DNA of 5,933 nt from Candidatus Mcinerneyibacteriota bacterium (GTDB taxonomy: Bacteria > AUK180 > JAQVHJ01): assembly GCA_030630935.1 (NCBI GenBank), contig DAOVMD010000215.1, positions 1 to 5,933 on the forward strand, read 5' to 3'. How positions within the stretch are numbered: position 1 is the first letter of the stretch; each line of letters begins with the position of its first letter. Shown here one piece after another: positions 5,889 to 5,933 of the stretch. Under the pieces are notes generated by a model. That model was not told the origin of the DNA. It was given only the letters and a program-made list of their open reading frames with translations, and made no database searches. The translations under genes were made by a program, and so were the position numbers.

Positions 5889-5915
5889 GGGATGAACGGG
5901 ATGGACGGGATGAAA
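5889..5915. repeat. 9-base tandem repeat, GGGATGRAC type, then purine tract
   Basis: GGGATGAAC (5889-5897), GGGATGGAC (5898-5906) and GGGATGAAA (5907-5915) are three copies of one 9-base unit. An A-rich tract with a few G and a single C runs from 5912 to the window end. The unit differs from the ACTGAACAC repeat 22 bases upstream but has the same period. Confidence 0.75.
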
Positions 5916-5933
5916 AAAAGAAAAGAAAACAAA

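Overview
The window appears to come from an AT-rich, uncultured Gram-negative bacterium. The main clues are a large protein of the membrane-anchored DUF4175 type, a MEMO/AMMECR1 protein with a signal peptide, good sigma-70-type promoters, and intergenic DNA full of short repeats of the kind seen in repeat-rich environmental lineages. I cannot fix the phylum. A PVC-like, Omnitrophota-like or deltaproteobacterial-type genome would fit, but this is a guess.

Layout. Bases 1-224 are the 5' end of an insertion sequence read on the minus strand: 32 codons of a transposase cut by the window edge, with its ribosome binding site and a near-consensus promoter. Bases 230-522 look like the decayed 3' end of a plus-strand gene, whose last 57 codons resemble the C-terminus of an SGNH/GDSL-type hydrolase (Asp-x-x-His motif). 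It is broken by a stop codon and a frame change, next to the IS end. Bases 523-832 hold no gene. They contain a long hairpin and a cluster of palindromic extragenic repeats with two copies of CGCAATGACA.

A strong promoter (833-861) and Shine-Dalgarno (873-880) then drive a two-gene operon. Gene 1 (890-2401) encodes a MEMO domain fused to an AMMECR1 domain, i.e. proteins B and A of the AmmeMemoRadiSam system in one chain, preceded by an apparent export signal. An internal Shine-Dalgarno and ATG lie exactly at the domain linker. Gene 2 (2408-5683) follows after 6 bases in the same frame. It encodes a 1091-residue protein with three N-terminal membrane helices, a probable extracytoplasmic beta-rich region and a very long coiled coil, best matched to the DUF4175 family. 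Bases 5684-5933 hold no gene but contain three different short tandem-repeat blocks.

How the genes may work together. Both operon products are predicted to act outside the cytoplasmic membrane. The tight spacing and lack of a clear ribosome binding site for gene 2 suggest coupled translation. The radical SAM member of the AmmeMemoRadiSam set is not in the window. The joint function is unknown; an envelope role is inferred from topology only.
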